64,000 bases of DNA from JBBPZA01 sp963728925. GTDB lineage: Bacteria; Actinomycetota; Thermoleophilia; Solirubrobacterales; Solirubrobacteraceae. Shown here in pieces: positions 43,496-52,786 of the stretch; position 1 is the first letter of the stretch; each line of letters begins with the position of its first letter. The notes beneath the pieces are model-generated. The model ran no database searches. It was not told where the DNA came from and was given only the letters and a program-made list of their open reading frames with translations. The stretch is taken from assembly GCA_963728925.1 (NCBI GenBank), contig CAVSMB010000012.1, positions 1 through 64,000 on the forward strand, in the 5' to 3' direction. The position numbers were made by a program, and so were the translations under genes.

Positions 43496-45157
43496 ATGGC
43501 GACCGCTCGGGGCCAGGCGACCCGCTCCCCCGACATCGCCGCGAAGCCGTCGGCGCAGGAACCCTCGACTTCGCCCTCGCGCGGCGCGCTCGTCCTCGGC
43601 ACCCTGATCTTCGTCGCCGGTGTCGCCAACCTCAACCTGGCGGTGGCGAACGTCGCGCTGCCCGACATCGGCAAGGCGTTCGACGCCGGGCAGACGGCGC
43701 TGAACCTCGTCGCCATCGGCTTCTCGCTCGGGCTCGCCGCCTCGGTTCTGTACTTCGGAGCGCTCGGCGACCGCTACGGGCGCAAGCTCCTGCTCGTGCT
43801 CGGGATGTCGCTGTCGATCCCCGCGAGCCTCCTCGCGGCCCTCGCGCCGTCGATCGGCGTCCTCTTCGCCGCCCGCCTGCTCGGCGGCGTGGCCGCCGGG
43901 ATGGCCTACCCGACCACGCTCGCCCTGATCACCGCGTTGTGGTCGGGGCCGGCCCGCACGCGGTCGATCGCGCTGTGGTCGGCCGTCGGCGGCTCGGTCA
44001 GCACGCTCGGCTCGCTGGTCGCCGGCGCGCTGCTCGAGCACTTCGAGTGGGGCTCGGTCTTTGTCGTCACGCTGCCGCTCGCGGCGATCGCGCTCGTCCT
44101 GTCGATCCGGTACGTACCGAGCCACGTCAACGAGGGCAGCGACCCGGTCGACAACCTCGGCGGGATCCTGTCCGTCGTGCTGATCGCGGCGCTGGTGCTC
44201 GGCATCAACTTCGTCGTGGTGCCCGGCAGGCTCACCCTGGCGCTGGGGCTCGGGGCCGTCGCCCTCGCCGCCGGCGCGGCCTTCGTCATCCGTCAGCGCC
44301 GAGCGGCAACGCCGCTCTACGACCTCGACATCGCGCGGCGGCGGATCTTCTGGGTGGCCGCCTGCGCGGGGATCATCGTCTTCGGCGCGCTCATGGCCGC
44401 GATCTTCATCGGCGCTCAGTTCCTGCAGAACGTGCTCGGCTACTCGACGCTGGACTCCGGGCTCGCGATCCTTCCCGCCGCCGTCTGCCTCGTGCTCGTC
44501 GCTCCGCGCTCGGCCAAGCTCGTCGAGTCGCGCGGCTCGCGCTTCACGTTGCTGCTCGGGTACGCGTTCTGCCTCGCCGGCTTCCTCGCGATGCTCCTGC
44601 TCTGGAAGGAGGACATCGCCTACTGGAAGGTCGGGCTCGGCTACTCGCTGCTCGGGATCGGCGTGGGCTTCGCCGGCACCCCGGCGTCGCACTCGCTGAC
44701 CGGCTCGGTGCCGGTCCGCCGGGCCGGCATGGCGTCGGGGACCGCGGACCTGCAGCGCGACCTCGGCGGAGCGATCATGCAGTCGATCCTGGGGGCGCTG
44801 CTCACCGCCGGCTACGCCGCGGCGGTGTCGTCCGCGGTGGCCAGCTCGCCGAACAAGAGCCAGATCACCGACAATGTCCAGAGCGAGCTGGAGAAGTCGT
44901 TCTCCAGCGCGGCCAACGTCGCCGAGCAGCATCCCCAGTACGCGAGCCAGATCATCGCGGGCGCGAAGACGTCGTTCCTGCAGGGCGACCACTGGGCCTA
45001 TACCGCCGGCATCGCGGCCGTGCTGCTCGGCTCGGCGCTCGTCTACTTCTTCTTCCCGCGCAAGGACGCCGAGCTGGAGCTGCTCGAGGGCTACCGCACG
45101 CAGGACGAGGGCCCGGCCGCCGTCGAGGACCGCGAGCGCTCCGCGCAGCCCGCCTGA
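43496..45157 (+). CDS. MFS exporter, DHA2 family (EmrB/QacA type, 14 TM)
   Basis: 553 aa. Family motifs: LNLAVANVALPDIGKAFDAG with the D1-type Asp, FGALGDRYGRKLLLVLG (motif A), LLGGVAAGMAYPTTLALITA and, in the second half, AAIFIGAQFLQNVLGYSTLD. A long extracytoplasmic loop near residues 440-510 precedes the last helix, and a charged tail ends the protein. It exports drugs or metabolites with the proton gradient. ATG 43496 fits the first helix. Intact, in contrast to the exporter remnant at 12073. Confidence 0.9.
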   Translation: MATARGQATRSPDIAAKPSAQEPSTSPSRGALVLGTLIFVAGVANLNLAVANVALPDIGKAFDAGQTALNLVAIGFSLGLAASVLYFGALGDRYGRKLLLVLGMSLSIPASLLAALAPSIGVLFAARLLGGVAAGMAYPTTLALITALWSGPARTRSIALWSAVGGSVSTLGSLVAGALLEHFEWGSVFVVTLPLAAIALVLSIRYVPSHVNEGSDPVDNLGGILSVVLIAALVLGINFVVVPGRLTLALGLGAVALAAGAAFVIRQRRAATPLYDLDIARRRIFWVAACAGIIVFGALMAAIFIGAQFLQNVLGYSTLDSGLAILPAAVCLVLVAPRSAKLVESRGSRFTLLLGYAFCLAGFLAMLLLWKEDIAYWKVGLGYSLLGIGVGFAGTPASHSLTGSVPVRRAGMASGTADLQRDLGGAIMQSILGALLTAGYAAAVSSAVASSPNKSQITDNVQSELEKSFSSAANVAEQHPQYASQIIAGAKTSFLQGDHWAYTAGIAAVLLGSALVYFFFPRKDAELELLEGYRTQDEGPAAVEDRERSAQPA

Positions 45158-45179
45158 CACCCCTCGCGGCGCGGAGGTG

Positions 45180-45638
45180 CTAAGCCTGTTCGGCGTGCAC
45201 CGGCCAGCTCACGGATTCGCCGGTCCTAGCCGGTGCGCGCGCGCGGCGCAGGAAGACCGCGATGCCGAGCACCATCCCGGCGGCCGGGAAGACGCTCCAC
45301 CAGATTCCTTGCCCGAGCTGGGTGGCAATCGGACCGGGGCAGGCGTCGGCGATGGCCCAGCCGGTCCCGAAGATGAGGCTGCCGGCGATATGCCGTGCGC
45401 GCGGGCGCTCGACGCCCCAGCCCACGGGCCGGTCGACGAGGACCGCGCGCTTGCGTCGCGCGCGCAGGACCCGAAGCCCGACGAACGCGGTGACGACCGC
45501 CGAGCCGAAGAACAGGAACAGGTAGCTCGAGCGGAAGAGCAGCCCGTCGCGGATGACCTCAGGACTCGTCATACCGGTCCAGGACAGCGTCACGCCGAAG
45601 ACGCCCCCGACCGCGAGCGCGGCGAGCTTCGCGCGCAT
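45180..45638 (-). CDS. YeeE/YedE-family half transporter (DUF6691-like), second gene of the pair
   Basis: 152 aa with four TM helices. AALAVGGVFGVTLSWTGMTS, RSSYLFLFFGSAVVTAFVG and SLIFGTGWAIADACPGPIAT, the last with the Cys motif of sulfur-compound transporters of the YeeE/YedE group. Its ATG overlaps the stop of the partner gene. The two halves together form one full-length TsuA/PmpAB-like transporter for thiosulfate or a related species. Confidence 0.82.
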   Translation of the reverse strand: MRAKLAALAVGGVFGVTLSWTGMTSPEVIRDGLLFRSSYLFLFFGSAVVTAFVGLRVLRARRKRAVLVDRPVGWGVERPRARHIAGSLIFGTGWAIADACPGPIATQLGQGIWWSVFPAAGMVLGIAVFLRRARAPARTGESVSWPVHAEQA

Positions 45639-46132
45639 CAGATCAGCGCCTCGATGAGGAAGCTCACGCCGATCGCCGTCGCGAAGAAGATCGCCGTGGC
45701 CGCGAGGCTCGCCGGCGACAGGAGAGCGCTCCCGCTCAGCCCGTTGCCGGACGTGCAGCCCCCCGCCAGCTTGGCCCCGAAGCCGATGAGCACGCCCGCG
45801 AGCACGAGGATCGGCGCGACGACCACCCGCTCCGAGCCGGTGAAGGTTTGCGTCAGCCAGCCGTAGCCGTGGAAGTCGGGGCCTCCGGCGATGAGGGCGA
45901 AGGCCGCGGCGCCGACGACCAGCCCGAGCAGGAGGAACGCGCGCCAGTCGACCTCGTGGCGCCACCGCAGCGTGGACTCGACCGCTGACGACCAGGCCCC
46001 CGTCGCGGCGAGGCTCTCGCCGAGCAGTGCATGCATCGCGACGACGCACAGGCCGAGGACCGGCCCGCCGACGTACCACGCCATTTGATCGTGAAGCACC
46101 CGCCGTTCCTTTCCGATCAGGTCACTCGACAA
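45638..46132 (-). CDS. YeeE/YedE-family half transporter, first gene of the pair
   Basis: 164 aa with four or five TM helices. AFLLLGLVVGAAAFALIAGG, VVVAPILVLAGVLIGFGAKL and the conserved GGCTSGNGLSGSALLSPASL with the substrate-path Cys. The first half of the split transporter; GTG/ATG-type overlap with the next gene implies a 1:1 complex in the membrane. No rhodanese or metallo-hydrolase partner is adjacent. Confidence 0.85.
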   Translation of the reverse strand: MSSDLIGKERRVLHDQMAWYVGGPVLGLCVVAMHALLGESLAATGAWSSAVESTLRWRHEVDWRAFLLLGLVVGAAAFALIAGGPDFHGYGWLTQTFTGSERVVVAPILVLAGVLIGFGAKLAGGCTSGNGLSGSALLSPASLAATAIFFATAIGVSFLIEALI

Positions 46133-46194
46133 TGACAGTAGCGACCTGCCGTGGGGCAGACGCGGCGAGCCGGCGATAAGACCGGGCGCGGGCC

Positions 46195-46340
46195 GCGCTG
46201 GGCAGCGGGGCGCAGCTCGTGTCGACCGACTTCCCGGAGGTCGGCATGAGCGCGCGCTAGGGCGCCGACTACGTCGTGGCGCTGCCCGGGGGCGGCTCGG
46301 CCCGCTGCAATCCGGTGATCAGGCCGGTCGGCTGCCGCCG
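46195..46340 (+). pseudogene. Ca2+-dependent PI-specific phospholipase C remnant (C-terminal tail)
   Basis: GSGAQLVSTDFPEVGMSAR, then an in-frame TAG at 46258, then GADYVVALPGGGSARCNPV. This resembles the last 45 residues of secreted Ca2+-dependent phosphoinositide phospholipase C proteins. All catalytic parts are absent. The rest of the gap 46133-46409 holds nothing I can identify. Confidence 0.5.
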
Positions 46341-46409
46341 CGGCGCGCTCGAGCGAACGGTGCCCGGACGCCCCTTCACCGGCGGCTGGCCGCCGACCGC
46401 GCGCGCTGA

Positions 46410-46883
46410 TCAGGACGCGGCGCTTAGCGCCGGCGCCTCGAGCTGCTCCTTGAGCCGCTCCATGGCGCGGGTGTTCTGCTTGGCCAGCCACGGGCGCAGC
46501 AGTGGAAGCATGGGCCGCTCGTAGAGCGGCGAGCGCACGAGCGCGAGCTCGAAGGTGAGCGCGGTGGCGTCCGGGCCGGCCTCTGCGAGCGTGAAGGTCC
46601 CGCGCGACAGCCGCCGGCCGCCCGCGCCGAGCGTCTCCTCGACGGTCCGCGAGGGCTCCTCGACGGCGACCACGGTGAGCTCCGCCCACTCGCTGCGCCC
46701 CGGCGCGAGCGCGCGGAAGCGAACCTTGCCTCCGACCCCGGCCGGCGGGCCGCTGAGCTGCCAGTCGACCAGGAAGTGGTCGCAGAACGCCTCGTGGTTG
46801 GCCAGCACGTTCAGGTGGTCGAAGACCTCCTGGCGCGGACGGCCGATGCTGACGGAGACGGTGATGGGCTTCATGGCCCTCAC
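46410..46883 (-). CDS. SRPBCC-family protein
   Basis: 157 aa, a single START/Bet v1-like helix-grip fold: ITVSVSIGRPRQEVFDHLNV at the start, WQLSGPPAGVGGKVRFRALA in the middle and a long C-terminal helix RPWLAKQNTRAMERLKEQLE. It binds a hydrophobic ligand; polyketide-cyclase-like enzymes and lipid carriers share this fold. ATG 46883 or 46874 can be the start. No operon partner. Confidence 0.8.
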   Translation of the reverse strand: MRAMKPITVSVSIGRPRQEVFDHLNVLANHEAFCDHFLVDWQLSGPPAGVGGKVRFRALAPGRSEWAELTVVAVEEPSRTVEETLGAGGRRLSRGTFTLAEAGPDATALTFELALVRSPLYERPMLPLLRPWLAKQNTRAMERLKEQLEAPALSAAS

Positions 46884-47027
46884 GGTCGCACACCAGGCGG
46901 GACCCGTGCAGGCCGCGATGGTCTAGCGTCACGCTGCCGTGGCAGACCCCATCGTCTCGACCATCGGCCCGGCGCATGGAGACGGTGACCATCGCCGAGG
47001 GCCGAGAGGGCGAACTCGCCGCGAGGC

Positions 47028-47222
47028 CCGCTGTTCCTCGAATCGAGCGAGCCCGGCGTCTTCGTGGCGGGCACTTCGAACAAGCGCGTCGCCTCCGCCG
47101 TGGGCGAAGGGGCCATGGCCATCGCGCTGGTCCACGCCTACCTGGCCGAGTCCGCCGCGTCGTCCGCCGATCCCCGCCAGCGCCGGTATGCGTCGGGCAG
47201 GCAGACCGCGCACGGTCGGTAG
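47028..47222 (+). pseudogene. Thioredoxin reductase-like remnant (C-terminal segment)
   Basis: LFLESSEPGVFVAGTSNKRV followed by ASAVGEGAMAIALVHAYLAE is the C-terminal FAD-binding segment of thioredoxin-reductase-type enzymes (usual form: PGVFAAGD ... RVASAVGEG). The preceding 250 residues are absent, and the Asp of the GD motif is replaced by Thr. A stop follows at 47220. Confidence 0.55.
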
Positions 47223-47731
47223 CCGGCGGCTCGTGACCGTCACCGCGACGAGGAACGCGCTGCGGCGCAGCCGGCAGACGTGCGCGCGGCTCTGCGCGCG
47301 GGGGCGCTGCTCGAGAGGCACGAACTCGCCGCCCTCGAAGTCCTCGTGGGACGGTCCAGGACGGTCACGATCTGGAACGGGGAGGCGGCCTCGCCGTAGA
47401 CGTCCTCCCCGAGCCGCCGCGCCCAGCGGTTGGCGGCCTCCGCGAGAGGGCCGTAGAAGGAGGTCCGCAGCTCCTGGATCGGCTCCGGAAGCCGGCGGTC
47501 GAAGTACTTGTACTCGCCTTCGCCAAAGCGATGGCGGGCCATCGCGATCGTGCTGCGGAAGGAGCCCGAGGGGTACAGGCCCGAGAGCTCGGAGCACTCG
47601 CGTGGGGAGAGGACCACGGGCGTCTGCGCGAAGCCGCGGTCGTCGAGGTCGGCGTGCAGCTCAGCCCACGGCAGGCGGAGACGCGCTCGGCGATGGGAGC
47701 CGAGAGCGTGGAGGTCGTCATACACGGACAA
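47190..47731 (-). pseudogene. 2OG-Fe(II) oxygenase, frameshifted with an internal deletion
   Basis: ATG 47731. ARLRLPWAELHADLDDRGFA, FRSTIAMARHRFGEGEYKYF and LAEAANRWARRLGEDVYGEA match the N-terminal half of a prolyl-hydroxylase-like family. The frame changes near 47370, and EDFEGGEFVPLEQRPRAQSR and VTVTSRRLPTVRG follow. The HxD iron motif usually found before VYGE is missing, which suggests an in-frame deletion of about 35 residues. It overlaps the thioredoxin reductase remnant tail to tail. Confidence 0.6.
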
Positions 47732-47773
47732 CGCGCTCCAGGCCCGCCGCGTGAGATTGCGCAGCGAGCGTCA

Positions 47774-48138
47774 GCTCGGTGGCGGCGGGGCCGCGGGCGG
47801 CCCACGGCGTGAGCGCGACGCCACCGCTCGGTCGTATTGCATCCTCAGCAGCTCGATGACGCCCTCGACGTCCTCGTCGCCGTCGATCGGCCTCGAGGCC
47901 CAGCCCGAGTCGGGAAGCGGGCGGTGCCTACGCACCCGTCCGGCGGCGATCAGCTCGTCGCGCTGAGCGCGCGTGAACGGGATGTCGGCGAGGTGATCGC
48001 CGTGGAGATGGCCGAGCTCGCGCTTGCCCAGGCGGAACTGGACGGCGCCGAAGCGGCCAGGCCCCATCTCGACGCCGGGCCAAGAGGTCACGCGGCCTCG
48101 ATGATCACCTCGGATGCGGGCCTGGTGGTGGGCATCTC
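47774..48138 (-). pseudogene. DUF5519 (luciferase-like) protein, one frameshift
   Basis: ATG 48138 opens MPTTRPASEVIIEAA and a stop. From about 48090 another frame continues VTSWPGVEMGPGRFGAVQFR, LGKRELGHLHGDHLADIPFT and LPDSGWASRPIDGDEDVEGV to 47774, which match DUF5519 proteins of about 115 aa. One base change joins the two parts into a normal protein, so this may be a sequencing error rather than decay. Confidence 0.6.
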
Positions 48139-48265
48139 GTGCCGACAAGCGTAGAACGCGGGTCGCCCACGACCGCTCGGCCACCCGCTCGGGGCCGCGC
48201 CCCGGCCACTGCCCCGGCTGCACGCTCGAATACCGCCGTCGAGCCAGGCGCGCGGACAGCGAGAC

Positions 48266-49237
48266 CTACGCGCTCGGCGCCGCGCGCTGAGTCGCGCCCC
48301 AACCGGCCACGGTCGACCGCAGCCCGCCGAGCGCGGCCAGGCCGATCGGGGCCGGCAGCCAGATCGCGACGGCGCGGTAGGCGAGCACCGCGCCGAGCGC
48401 GAGCTCGGCCTCGACGCCAAAGGCCAGCAGCACGCTGACCATCCCGCCGCTCGCGGCGCCGGGGATCGGCAGGGTGTTGGCGACCTGGCCCACGAAATAG
48501 CCGAGCGCGATGACGGCCAGCGATGTTTCGCCGCCCAGCGCGTGGACCATGGCGAAGAGCACAGCCGCGTCGAAGCCCCACCAGGCAAGGGCGCCGAGCA
48601 GGCGCGGGTCGCGGCTGCGCACGAGCGCGATGGCGTCGCGTACAGCCGCGCCGAGCACGTCGGGCGCATCGCTGAGGCCGGGGACGCGCGCGAGGCGCGC
48701 GGCGCCCAGCGGCCGGCGGGGCGGCTCGCCCGCGGCCGCTCGGGACCGGGCGGCGAAGGCCAGGGCGGCCGCGATCACGAGCACGGCGCCGGCCGCGGGC
48801 ACCGCGCTCAGCACGATCGGCCCGTCGCCGGGTACGAGCCCGAGCGCGAGCAGCCCGCCCGCGCCGACGATCGACGCCAGGAAGACCGAGTAGAGCACGA
48901 CCAGGAAGCTGAGCAGCGTGCGCGTTGCGTCGCGCGTGCCGAGGCCTGCGCGACGGAAGAGCCAGACGGTCAGCGCCGCCCCTCCGACGCCGCCGGTCGG
49001 GAGCAGGCGCGTCGCCGCCGCGCCTCCGAGCGTCACCTGGGCGCTCGCGCGCAGCCCGAGCCGGGGCGTGGCGCGCCCACCGACGAGCCACAGCAGCGCG
49101 ACGTAGCCGCCGAAGGACAGCAGCTCGAGCACGAGGGCGGCGCCGACCCACCCGGGGTCGGCGGCGAGCGCCCGGCTGAAGGCGTCCTCGAAGGCCTGGA
49201 GCGGGCCGCCGGCCACGACGGCGACCGCGAGCGCCAC
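48266..49237 (-). CDS. YbhN/AglD-family (LPG synthase TM-like) integral membrane protein
   Basis: 323 aa with eight or more TM helices. TLGGAAATRLLPTGGVGGAA near residue 70 is the family signature, RAGLGTRDATRTLLSFLVVL follows, and GYFVGQVANTLPIPGAASGG near 235 is the second conserved loop. Members include lysylphosphatidylglycerol synthase TM domains and putative lipid flippases; no catalytic soluble domain is attached here. GTG 49237 is the first usable start; sense-like sequence continues upstream of it. Confidence 0.8.
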   Translation of the reverse strand: MALAVAVVAGGPLQAFEDAFSRALAADPGWVGAALVLELLSFGGYVALLWLVGGRATPRLGLRASAQVTLGGAAATRLLPTGGVGGAALTVWLFRRAGLGTRDATRTLLSFLVVLYSVFLASIVGAGGLLALGLVPGDGPIVLSAVPAAGAVLVIAAALAFAARSRAAAGEPPRRPLGAARLARVPGLSDAPDVLGAAVRDAIALVRSRDPRLLGALAWWGFDAAVLFAMVHALGGETSLAVIALGYFVGQVANTLPIPGAASGGMVSVLLAFGVEAELALGAVLAYRAVAIWLPAPIGLAALGGLRSTVAGWGATQRAAPSA

Positions 49238-49519
49238 TGCGACGGCGGCCGCCGCCGGCGCCGCCCGTCGCGCGAGCGCGCGCGCGCGCGTCGAACGCGG
49301 GAAGCGCGAGGTCGGAAGCGACGTGATCGGGGGCGGACACAGTCACGGTCACGTGACCATCCACGACCCACGGTCCGGCGGAGGGGCGATTCGTCACACA
49401 ACGGAGACGCGCCCTCGGACGCCGGCGCCACGAGCCGGTGTGCGACGCCGTGGAGGTCGTCCGCACCGCGGCAGACCTCGGCACGTTTGCCGAGGGCCTG
49501 CTCGCGGGAGCGGACGGCG

Positions 49520-49810
49520 CTAGGTCGCCGCGGGCTGCGGGTCCTCGCGGACGATGACCGTGTCGAGGACGGGGATGATCTCGTCGGCGGGCATCGCCGC
49601 GAGCTCGGAGTGCTTGCGGATCGCCTCGGGACTCGTTGCCTGGTACACGCAGACGGTGCCGACGCCTTCCTCCTCGTCGAGGGCGTAGCTACGGATCCAG
49701 CGGATGTCGTCGGACATCTCGTCGCCCGCCTTGGTCGAGCGCTCCGCGGCTTCTTGGAGGTCGCCGGGTGACGTGAAGCCGCTACGGCGAAGGATGACGT
49801 AGGTCTGCAT
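49520..49810 (-). CDS. DUF4242 (SCO4226-like) small protein
   Basis: 96 aa, one ferredoxin-like domain: QTYVILRRSGFTSPGDLQEA, DIRWIRSYALDEEEGVGTVC and YQATSPEAIRKHSELAAMPA. SCO4226, a Streptomyces relative, binds nickel at a dimer interface. ATG start with no coupling to neighbours. In the 282-bp gap to the YbhN gene only a short plus-strand fragment (AVEVVRTAADLGTFAEGLLA) looks protein-like. Confidence 0.75.
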   Translation of the reverse strand: MQTYVILRRSGFTSPGDLQEAAERSTKAGDEMSDDIRWIRSYALDEEEGVGTVCVYQATSPEAIRKHSELAAMPADEIIPVLDTVIVREDPQPAAT

Positions 49811-49898
49811 GGGGACGGGCCTCCTGGGCTCGGGCTTGACCGGTGGCGGACCATACGGCCTCCTCCGGGGCGTCGTTCAACCTCGCCTGTGCATGTCG

Positions 49899-51185
49899 TC
49901 ACTCCGCCTGTACGACCGCGGCCCCACCGGGCCGTGAGCCGCGCTCCTCGCGGATCCCCACGCGCTCCCACAGCCGCCTCAACGGCCCGGGCGACCACCA
50001 GTTCCAGCGCCCGAGCAAGGCCATCAGGGAGGGGACGAGCAGCGCGCGCACGACGAAGGCGTCGACGAGGACGCCGACGGCGGTGCCGACACCGATCTGC
50101 TTGATGAAGATCACCGAGGAGGTCATGAAGGCCCCGATGACCACGGCGAGGAGGATCGCTGCGGCGCTGACCACGCCGCCCGTACGCCCGAGGCCGGTCG
50201 CGACCGCATCGCGGTCGGACAGCCCCGCGTCGCGCGCCTCCTTGATGCGGGCCAGTAGGAAGACGCCGTAGTCGGTCGACAGGGCGAACACGAGCGCCGC
50301 GGTGATCAGGTAGTCCGTCGACTCCACGCCGCCGTTGGACGTGTAGCCGAGCAGCCCTTCCAGCCGGCCGTCCTGGAAGACCAGCGTCAGCACGCCGAGC
50401 GACGCCCCGACGGTCAGCGCGTTCATCACCAGCGACTTGAGCGGGAGCACGACCGAGCCCGTCATCAGCCACAGGACGGCGAAGGTCAGAAGCCCGAGCA
50501 GCGCCACCGCGACCGGCAGGCGCGAGCCGATCGCCGCCTGGCGATCGATGAACTCGGCCGCGTCGCCGCCGACGAGGACACGGAAGGGCGCCGCCGTGTC
50601 GCGGATGCGCCGCACCGCGCCTCGCGTCACGGCCCCCTGGGGATCGCCGGCGACGTCGACGCCCACCTGCCACGTCTCGCCGTCGAGGCGGCGCGGCGCC
50701 TGCACCGAGCGCACGCCAGGGATCGAGCGCAGGCCCGCGGCGTAGCGACGCACCTCGTCGCCCTGCCCGCTGCCCGCTGCCCGCGGCCACCGCCACGGTC
50801 ACTGGGGTGCTGGCCTGCGCCGGGAAGTCCCCCGTGAGCGCGTCGGCGACCGTGCGCGAGCTCAGCTGGGTCGGGATGCTCGTGTTGTCGACCGGCGCCC
50901 ACTGCGCCCGCAACGCGGGCAGCGCCAATGCGACCATCGCCGCTGCGGTGACGACCGCCACGGCGCCCGGGCGCCGCATGACGGCGTAGGCAATCCGCGT
51001 CCAGCGGTTCTGCGCTCCCGCGTCCGAGGCGCGCGGACGCGAGCGCAGCTTCGAGCCCCAGAGAGCGAAGAGCGCCGGAGCGATGACGAGGGCCGCTGCC
51101 GCGGCGATGAGGGCCACGAGGGCGCCGCCCGCGCCCATCGACTGCAGGAAGTTGAGCGGAAAGACGAGCAGCGAGGCTCGACGAA
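49899..51185 (-). pseudogene. MMPL/RND-family exporter, 5'-truncated and frameshifted
   Basis: The sense starts abruptly near 51185 with LLVFPLNFLQSMGAGGALVA and ALWGSKLRSRP. A frame change near 50775 joins SGQGDEVRRYAAGLRSIPG to the second half, with LWLMTGSVVLPLKSLVMNAL, STDYGVFLLARIKEARDAGL and IGVGTAVGVLVDAFVVRALL. This is the later two thirds of an MmpL-type transporter of about 700 aa. The first five helices and the start are missing, replaced by a TetR remnant on the other strand. Confidence 0.65.
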
Positions 51186-51738
51186 CGGGGCGACGCCTCC
51201 GAGCTCTCGATCCGGGCGGTGACCTCGCGGGCCGGCGTCTCCCCCATGGCCCTCTACCTGCACTTCGACGGACGCGAGGCCCTCCTGTACGCGGTGCTCG
51301 AGCGCGGCTTCGACACGCTGCGCAGTGCGTTGCAGGCCAGCGTCGAGGGTCTCGACGAGCCTCGTGCGCGGCTGCACGCGATGGGCGTCGCCTACATCGG
51401 CTTCGCCCGCGAGCGGCCGGCCCTCTACACCGCGATCTTCGGCCCGGTGTGGCCCGAGGGCGCCCCGCCCGAGGCGGTCGCGGACGGGCGCGCCGGGGAC
51501 GAGCCCCCCAAAGCCGCCGGAGCCCAGGCCTTCGGAGACCTCGTCGCGGCCGTCAGCGCCGTGCTCGCCGGCGACGGGCGCGCTCCGGAGCAGGCGATCG
51601 ACCTGGCCCACGGCATCTGGACCGGGGCTGCACGGCTTCGTGCTCCTCAGCCACGCGCGCCTGCGGGTGGCCCAGCGCGACCCCGACGCCTTCATCTCCC
51701 GCCTGATGGGCGCGTGGCTGCCTCCCCCGGCGCCCTGA
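51186..51738 (+). pseudogene. TetR-family regulator, 5'-truncated and frameshifted
   Basis: Begins inside the helix-turn-helix: ASELSIRAVTSRAGVSPMAL then YLHFDGREALLYAVLERGFD. The C-terminal domain continues to DLAHGIWTG near 51628, where the sense moves frame to LHGFVLLSHARLRVAQRDPD and a stop at 51738. The first helix of the DNA-binding domain is gone. It was probably the repressor of the divergent MMPL exporter. Confidence 0.6.
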
Positions 51739-51779
51739 CCCCGTTGACCGCCCCGCACCCCTCGCACTAGGGTCCGCGC

Positions 51780-52784
51780 ATGGGACGACCGGTCACGCTG
51801 TTCACGGGTCAGTGGGCTGATCTGCCGCTGGAGACGCTCGCCGAGAAGGCCGCGGCGTGGGGGTTCGACGGCCTCGAGCTCGCGACGTGGGGCGACCACT
51901 TCGACGTCTCGCGCGCCGAGGACCCGTCCTACCTGCAGGAGAAGCGCGCGCTGCTCGATCGCCACGGCCTGGGCTGCTGGGCGATCTCCGCCCACCTCGT
52001 CGGCCAGTGCGTGTGCGACCACCCGCTCGACGAGCGCCACGAGGCGATCCTGCCGCCGCACGTGTGGGGCGACGGCGATCCCGAGGGCGTCCGCGCCCGC
52101 GCGGCGGAGGAGATCAAGGCGACCCTGCGCGCCGCGGCGCGCTTCGGCGTTTCGACCGTCAACGGGTTCACCGGCTCGAGCATCTGGCACACGCTCGCGG
52201 GCTTCCCGCCCGTCCCGCCGGAGATGATCGACGCGGGCTACGCGGACTTCGCCGACCGCTGGAACCCGATCATCGACGTGGCCGACGAGGTCGGCGTGCG
52301 CTTCGCGCTGGAGGTGCATCCGTCCGAGATCGCCTACGACTTCTGGACGACCGCGCGGACGCTCGAGGCGATCGACCACCGCCCCGGGTTCGGGCTGAAC
52401 TTCGACCCGAGCCACATGGCCTGGCAGCGCCTGGACCCCGACCAGTTCCTCGAGGCCTACGCCGACCGCATCTACCACGTCCACGCCAAGGATACCAAGA
52501 GCCGGCTGGACGGGCGCAGCGGCGTGCTCTCGAGCCACCTCGGCTTCGGCGACCTGCGCCGCGGCTGGGACTTCGTGTCCGTCGGACACGGCGACGTCGA
52601 CTTCGAGCGGATCACCCGGCGCCTGAACCAGATCGGCTACGACGGCCCCGTGTCGATCGAGTGGGAGGACAGCGGCATGGATCGCGAGCAGGGCGCGCCC
52701 GAGGCCCTCGAGCACATCCGCCGCCTCTCCTTCGGCAGCGCCGAGGGCGCGTTCGACAGCGCATTCGCGAGCTCGGAGAGCTGA
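51780..52784 (+). CDS. Sugar phosphate isomerase/epimerase (AP-endonuclease 2-like TIM barrel)
   Basis: 334 aa. LFTGQWADLPLETLAEKAAA opens the barrel, GFDGLELATWGDHFDVS is strand 2, and metal-binding residues occur in FALEVHPSEIAYDF, LNFDPSHMAWQ, YHVHAKDTK and VSIEWEDSGM. The pattern fits xylose-isomerase-like enzymes of inositol and sugar catabolism. The next gene, a Gfo/Idh/MocA dehydrogenase, starts 2 bp after the stop, so the two act in one pathway. The substrate is unknown. Confidence 0.88.
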   Translation: MGRPVTLFTGQWADLPLETLAEKAAAWGFDGLELATWGDHFDVSRAEDPSYLQEKRALLDRHGLGCWAISAHLVGQCVCDHPLDERHEAILPPHVWGDGDPEGVRARAAEEIKATLRAAARFGVSTVNGFTGSSIWHTLAGFPPVPPEMIDAGYADFADRWNPIIDVADEVGVRFALEVHPSEIAYDFWTTARTLEAIDHRPGFGLNFDPSHMAWQRLDPDQFLEAYADRIYHVHAKDTKSRLDGRSGVLSSHLGFGDLRRGWDFVSVGHGDVDFERITRRLNQIGYDGPVSIEWEDSGMDREQGAPEALEHIRRLSFGSAEGAFDSAFASSES

Positions 52785-52786
52785 CC

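Noticed and set aside
43295..45160. Long minus-strand frame antisense to the EmrB exporter
   Set aside because: Highly charged low-complexity product, mirrors the codon bias of the real plus-strand gene.
49257..49295. CG dinucleotide repeat as a Z-DNA or phase-variation tract
   Set aside because: The GCGCGC run is short (about 16 bp) and common in DNA of this composition; no frame-switch consequence is evident.
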